In this document: positions 33,291 through 36,423 of the stretch, piece by piece
Layout of the letters: the number at the start of each line of letters is the position of its first letter
Position numbering within the stretch: the stretch's first letter is position 1
NCBI GenBank assembly: GCA_038740345.1
Contig: JAVYMA010000020.1
Location: 1-36,423 of the forward strand
From: Methanomassiliicoccales archaeon
GTDB lineage: Archaea; Thermoplasmatota; Thermoplasmata; Methanomassiliicoccales; UBA472
Direction of reading: 5' to 3'
DNA length: 36,423 nucleotides
Position numbers and translations under genes: made by a program
Notes under the pieces: model-generated
What the model was told of the DNA's origin: nothing
Databases searched by the model: none
The model's input: the letters and a program-made list of their open reading frames with translations, nothing else

Positions 33291-33337
33291 ATTTTGATAT
33301 GAATGGTTAGTGATTTTACCCTCAGCACGGACACACA

Positions 33338-33345
33338 TTTAATAT
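33338..33345 (+). promoter_or_regulatory. TATA box of the PRC-barrel gene
   Basis: TTTAATAT is centred about 34 bp upstream of the ATG at 33376. A GGGGTAGGG stretch lies immediately before that ATG, so a short leader with a weak ribosome-binding site is plausible. Confidence 0.4.
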
Positions 33346-33375
33346 GAATGTTACGAATACACTCATGGGGTAGGG

Positions 33376-33948
33376 ATGCTAAGATTAGATGAGATCATTG
33401 GATTAGAGGTTTTAACCTCTGATGCAAAACTATTGGGCAACGTAGAAGGAGTTGCAGTGGACACTCAAGATTGGCATGCTAGGGCCCTTAGGATAACCCT
33501 TAAGAAAGGAAATGAAGAAAACGTGGGCGTTCGCAAACCATTATTCGGAGCCGCAAGAATAGCCATCGACGTTTCCAAAGTATCCTCAGTGAGAGATGTT
33601 ATAAAATTAAGGGAGTCTATATTAAAATTAAAAGAATTATTAATTGATATAGACGCCGTCCCATTCAGCGCAGGTGATATTATAAATCGAAGAGTAGTTT
33701 GCGCAAAAGGTCGAGAAATAGGTATTACAAGTTCTCTCTATTTTGACCCTGAAGGAGGTTGGAGAATTCCATTTTTTGAAGTTGAGATGTATCGCGATGC
33801 GTTTAAAGAAATGGACTTGAAAAAAGCGAAACTAAAAAGAAGAGAAGTCAAAATTCCCACTTCGCTTATCTCAACGGTTGGAGATCTAATAATCTTGAAC
33901 ACCAGCGAAGAGGAATTACGGCGTATATTAGAACTAACTCCAAAGTAA
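33376..33948 (+). CDS. Tandem PRC-barrel domain protein
   Basis: The 190-residue product has two PRC-barrel-like halves: residues 1-75 (MLRLDEIIGLEVLTSDAKLLGNVEGVAVD) and about 95-170 (FSAGDIINRRVVCAKGREIGITSSLYFD), with a short helical linker. PRC barrels occur in RimM and in photosynthetic reaction-centre H subunits, and are common as stand-alone archaeal proteins of unknown function, probably protein or RNA adaptors. There is no membrane segment. The neighbours do not suggest a pathway. Confidence 0.8.
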   Translation: MLRLDEIIGLEVLTSDAKLLGNVEGVAVDTQDWHARALRITLKKGNEENVGVRKPLFGAARIAIDVSKVSSVRDVIKLRESILKLKELLIDIDAVPFSAGDIINRRVVCAKGREIGITSSLYFDPEGGWRIPFFEVEMYRDAFKEMDLKKAKLKRREVKIPTSLISTVGDLIILNTSEEELRRILELTPK

Positions 33949-34122
33949 AATTTTAAAAAATTTACAAAGATTTTTATAATAATCTTCTAAACAATCAAGA
34001 AATATATAAATAATTCATCATTTGAAATGTTGTAATTTTATATATATTTTTAGATAATATAATTTATAATGAATTTTAAAAACCTTAATTATGATTATAT
34101 TGTGCAATAGCGATTAAGATTT
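33949..34122. promoter_or_regulatory. AT-rich spacer and promoter of the UDP-GlcNAc 2-epimerase gene
   Basis: The spacer is over 80% A+T by eye and holds no ORF. ATTATATT (34094-34101) is centred 25 bp upstream of the GTG at 34123, consistent with a leaderless message. Confidence 0.45.
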
Positions 34123-35202
34123 GTGAGCACACGTTTTTGTGTAGTTGTTGGAACAAGACCTGAAATTATTAAAATGTCACCTGTTATTAGAGAATTAGAT
34201 CGGCTCGGCTCAAACTATTTTATATTACATACGGGTCAACATTATTCTTATAAAATGGATTACATATTTTTTCAAGATTTGCTTCTTCCAAAACCAAAAT
34301 ACAATCTAGAAGTAGGTTCTGGCTTACAGGGAGAACAAACAGGTAAAATTTTAACGCGTAGTGAACAAATATTAAAGGAAGAGAAACCAGATATAGTACT
34401 TGTTCAAGGCGATACCAATACCGTGCTGGGAGTTGCACTCGCTGCTTCGAAATTGGGTTTGACCATCGGTCATGTTGAAGCTGGTTTGAGATGTTATACA
34501 AAAGGAATGCCTGAGGAACTTAATCGGATATTGGTTGACCACATTTCAGACTTATTATTTGCTCCCACACAAAATGCAGTAAGGAATCTAAACAAAGAAG
34601 GAATTATAAGAAATGTGTTTTGCACAGGTAATACAATAGTAGATGCAGTAAAGCAGAATTTAGTAATCTCCCAATTTAACTCGAAAATACTTCAAGATTT
34701 AAAATTAAAAAAAGATGAATATATTTTAGCTACAATACATCGTCAGGAAAATGTGGATAATTTTTGTAACTTAAAAGAGATAATCGACGGGTTTAAGAGG
34801 GTGGGAATCAAGACTGGATTGTTAGTGATATTCGTAGTTCATCCGCGCACAAGAAAAATGCTACAAGAAAAGAATATTGATACAGATGGCATTTTGCTAT
34901 TAGAGCCAGTAGGTTATATAGACTTTCTTTCATTGGAAGCATCGTCACGTCTTATCCTTACTGATTCTGGAGGAGTTCAAGAAGAGGCATGTATATTGCA
35001 TGTCCCTTGCGTCACAGTGCGTCAAAGTACAGAAAGACCTGAAACGGTGGAAGTAGGTGCAAACACTATAGCTGGTATCGATTCATCTAAAATAGAAATA
35101 GCAGCACAGAAAATGATGAGTTCTGAACGAAATTGGAAAAATCCTTTTGGTGATGGAAATTCAGCAAAACGAATAGTGCATACGTGTCTTAAGACATTAT
35201 GA
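34123..35202 (+). CDS. wecB: UDP-N-acetylglucosamine 2-epimerase
   Basis: The enzyme interconverts UDP-GlcNAc and UDP-ManNAc for cell-surface glycans. The 359 residues show the family start CVVVGTRPEIIKMSPVI, then LVQGDTNTVLG, GHVEAGLRCY, PEELNRILVDHISDLLFAPT, ATIHRQENVD, and the C-terminal LTDSGGVQEEACILHVPCVTVRQSTERPETVEVGAN. The length is typical. It starts with GTG and has no Shine-Dalgarno site; the TATA box 25 bp upstream supports the start. With the epimerase at 23129 it implies surface or archaellin glycosylation. The next gene has its own promoter. Confidence 0.94.
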   Translation: MSTRFCVVVGTRPEIIKMSPVIRELDRLGSNYFILHTGQHYSYKMDYIFFQDLLLPKPKYNLEVGSGLQGEQTGKILTRSEQILKEEKPDIVLVQGDTNTVLGVALAASKLGLTIGHVEAGLRCYTKGMPEELNRILVDHISDLLFAPTQNAVRNLNKEGIIRNVFCTGNTIVDAVKQNLVISQFNSKILQDLKLKKDEYILATIHRQENVDNFCNLKEIIDGFKRVGIKTGLLVIFVVHPRTRKMLQEKNIDTDGILLLEPVGYIDFLSLEASSRLILTDSGGVQEEACILHVPCVTVRQSTERPETVEVGANTIAGIDSSKIEIAAQKMMSSERNWKNPFGDGNSAKRIVHTCLKTL

Positions 35203-35230
35203 AAAAAGTTGAGGAAAGATTGAAAAGAAT

Positions 35231-35246
35231 ACTCGAACTTTATATA
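35231..35246 (+). promoter_or_regulatory. BRE/TATA promoter of the metallohydrolase gene
   Basis: ACTCGAAC followed by TTTATATA (35239-35246), centred 25 bp before the ATG at 35267. With no ribosome-binding site, this is the clearest leaderless promoter of the window. Confidence 0.6.
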
Positions 35247-35266
35247 CGATTGATTATTGTAAGTTT

Positions 35267-35947
35267 ATGAAAGTTCAATATTTAGGTCACTCGGCCTTTT
35301 CAATAGTTACGTCCAAGGGAACATTCTTGATAGATCCTTTCCTTTCAGGAAATCCATGCACTTCAATTAGAAGTGATGATGTGGTTGCAGATGTAATTCT
35401 CGTGACTCATGCACATGGGGACCATTTGGGCGACTCAGTGGAGATATCCATTCGAACTGGAGCCTGTATAGTGGCTACATTTGAACTATCGAATTATTGT
35501 TATAATCGGGGCGCAAAGACGTTGGATGTAAATTTGGGAGGTACGTTGGATCTCCAGATAGGCAGGGTAAAAGTATTTCCTGCTTTCCATACTTCCTCGA
35601 TTGATAAAGGCCCGAGTTTGGGGCAAGCTACTTCATTCGTTATAAGTGGGGATGGTAGAAATATTTATCATGCTGGTGACACAGCCTTATTCAAAGATAT
35701 GGAACTGATATCTGAAGAATATGAATTAGATCTTGCTTTATTACCTATCGGAGGTCGCTATACTATGGATATAAAAGACGCTGTGAAAGCAGTAAAATTG
35801 TTAAAGCCACGTTTCGTAGTGCCAATGCATTTCAATACTTGGCCTATTATTAAGGCTAATCCTGAGGTTTTTAAATCTAAAGTCGAAACGGAAACAAGGT
35901 GTAAATGCGTTATATTGAATCCAGGTGAAGTGATAACCCTGGACTAG
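35267..35947 (+). CDS. Metallo-beta-lactamase-fold hydrolase (UlaG-like, UPF0173 type)
   Basis: The 226-residue product has MKVQYLGHSAFSI, LIDPFLSGNP, the metal motif THAHGDH (H48, H50, D52, H53), then FHTSS (H108), YHAGDTALF and the C-terminal PMHFNTWP, the complete two-metal set of the family. The UPF0173 group is widespread in archaea and bacteria; its true substrate is not established. It ends in TAG. The NUDIX gene follows 36 bp later and is probably co-transcribed. Confidence 0.9.
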   Translation: MKVQYLGHSAFSIVTSKGTFLIDPFLSGNPCTSIRSDDVVADVILVTHAHGDHLGDSVEISIRTGACIVATFELSNYCYNRGAKTLDVNLGGTLDLQIGRVKVFPAFHTSSIDKGPSLGQATSFVISGDGRNIYHAGDTALFKDMELISEEYELDLALLPIGGRYTMDIKDAVKAVKLLKPRFVVPMHFNTWPIIKANPEVFKSKVETETRCKCVILNPGEVITLD

Positions 35948-35983
35948 AAAGCAAGAGAAGGTTACTCAAAGTAGGGCGGGCAT

Positions 35984-36423
35984 ATGGTGCGTACAGACCA
36001 CCAAATCTTAGGAATAATTTTTAAAAAGGGATATTCAGGAATATATTACTTGGTTTTAAAGCGAAATACCATGCAGGGTGGTTTTTGGCAGCCAGTGACT
36101 GGAGGGGTAGAAGATAATGAGACTCTAGAAGAGGCCCTAAGACGGGAAATAAGAGAGGAGACTGGTATCAAAGATATTGTTAGAATAATTCCTGGAATTC
36201 AAGCTCATCGATTCTATGCTCCAAGAGCAGTTTATGAATACGCCTTTGGTGTGGAGGTTCGGCCTGGGACGAGGGTCAAACTTAGTGGGAAAGAGCACTC
36301 AGATGCTCGATGGTGCGATTATAAAACTGCGCGTTCTTTAATGGTCTGGCCAGGCAATCGAACAGCCTTGGAGAGATTAGATTCTATACTAAGAAATGAA
36401 CAAAATAATGCCGAAACTTCGCA
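35984..36423 (+). CDS. NUDIX hydrolase, cut by the window end
   Basis: The frame stays open from the ATG at 35984 to the last base (146 full codons). The NUDIX box is complete: G-x5-E-x7-REIREETGI, beginning GGVEDNETLEEALRREIREETG at about residues 41-62. MQGGFWQPVTGG before it is typical of (dihydroneopterin or other) nucleoside-triphosphate pyrophosphatases, though the substrate cannot be assigned. A GGGCGGG stretch upstream may serve ribosome binding. The stop lies beyond the window, probably not far, since the usual family length is about 140-160 residues. Confidence 0.85.
   Translation, partial: MVRTDHQILGIIFKKGYSGIYYLVLKRNTMQGGFWQPVTGGVEDNETLEEALRREIREETGIKDIVRIIPGIQAHRFYAPRAVYEYAFGVEVRPGTRVKLSGKEHSDARWCDYKTARSLMVWPGNRTALERLDSILRNEQNNAETS

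Noticed and set aside
1-36423. CRISPR arrays, tRNA or rRNA genes, insertion sequences
   Set aside because: I saw no regular spaced repeats, cloverleaf or conserved rRNA segments, and no transposase motifs on either strand. Short structured RNAs could still be missed by eye.

Overview
The window reads as a chromosomal stretch of a motile euryarchaeon, most plausibly a member of the Thermoplasmatota. This placement is inferred from gene content and was not tested by phylogeny. The evidence is an archaellum operon with archaellin, FlaC/D/E-type, FlaF, FlaG, FlaH, FlaI and FlaJ genes; a chemotaxis set with CheC and CheD; archaeal BRE/TATA promoters about 25 bp upstream of apparently leaderless starts; and purine-rich Shine-Dalgarno sites inside operons. 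TAG, TAA and TGA are all ordinary stop codons here; TAG ends nine of about 33 genes.

Layout. (1) 1-1161: a bacteriohemerythrin gene broken by one in-frame TAG, an AT-rich gap, and a 59-residue RanBP2-type zinc-finger gene. (2) 1244-3573: a FlaH-like protein without a P-loop and a pseudo-receiver/PAS protein, convergent and overlapping by 4 bp. (3) 10280-3696 (minus strand): the archaellum operon. (4) 10670-11448: two universal-stress proteins. (5) 11665-22879: the chemotaxis block, with cheR on the plus strand, an unknown membrane-anchored protein, and the minus-strand operon mcp-cheW-cheY-cheB-cheA-cheC2-cheC1-cheD. (6) 23129-24526: a sugar-nucleotide epimerase and a winged-helix regulator, convergent across a strong hairpin. 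(7) 25029-28959: a 20-residue CxxC microprotein, a monofunctional Ni-CO dehydrogenase and a pyrroline-5-carboxylate dehydrogenase. (8) 29473-36423: a histidine phosphatase, a large BNR/CARDB surface protein, a PRC-barrel protein, UDP-GlcNAc 2-epimerase, an UlaG-like metallohydrolase and a NUDIX gene cut by the window end.

How the genes work together. The soluble PAS-rich receptor would signal through CheW and CheA to CheY and CheB. CheR/CheB/CheD would adapt the receptor and the CheC pair would remove phosphate from CheY. The output acts on the archaellum motor encoded next door. CheF, the usual archaeal CheY-to-motor adaptor, is not recognisable here.

The strongest undescribed signal is a 16-bp dyad, TWATCA-N4-TGATWA. 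It occurs four times (one copy with a single mismatch), only between genes: upstream of archaellin (10464), between usp and cheR (11570), upstream of the unknown membrane protein (13610), and upstream of mcp/che (23019). It looks like the operator of a motility regulon and draws the unknown membrane protein into it. Other points of interest are the CxxC microprotein with a near-perfect ribosome-binding site ahead of the CO dehydrogenase, a perfect 12-bp palindrome just downstream of the CO dehydrogenase TATA box, two FlaH-type proteins that both have an abnormal Walker A, and a receptor containing an exact 217-residue tandem duplication.
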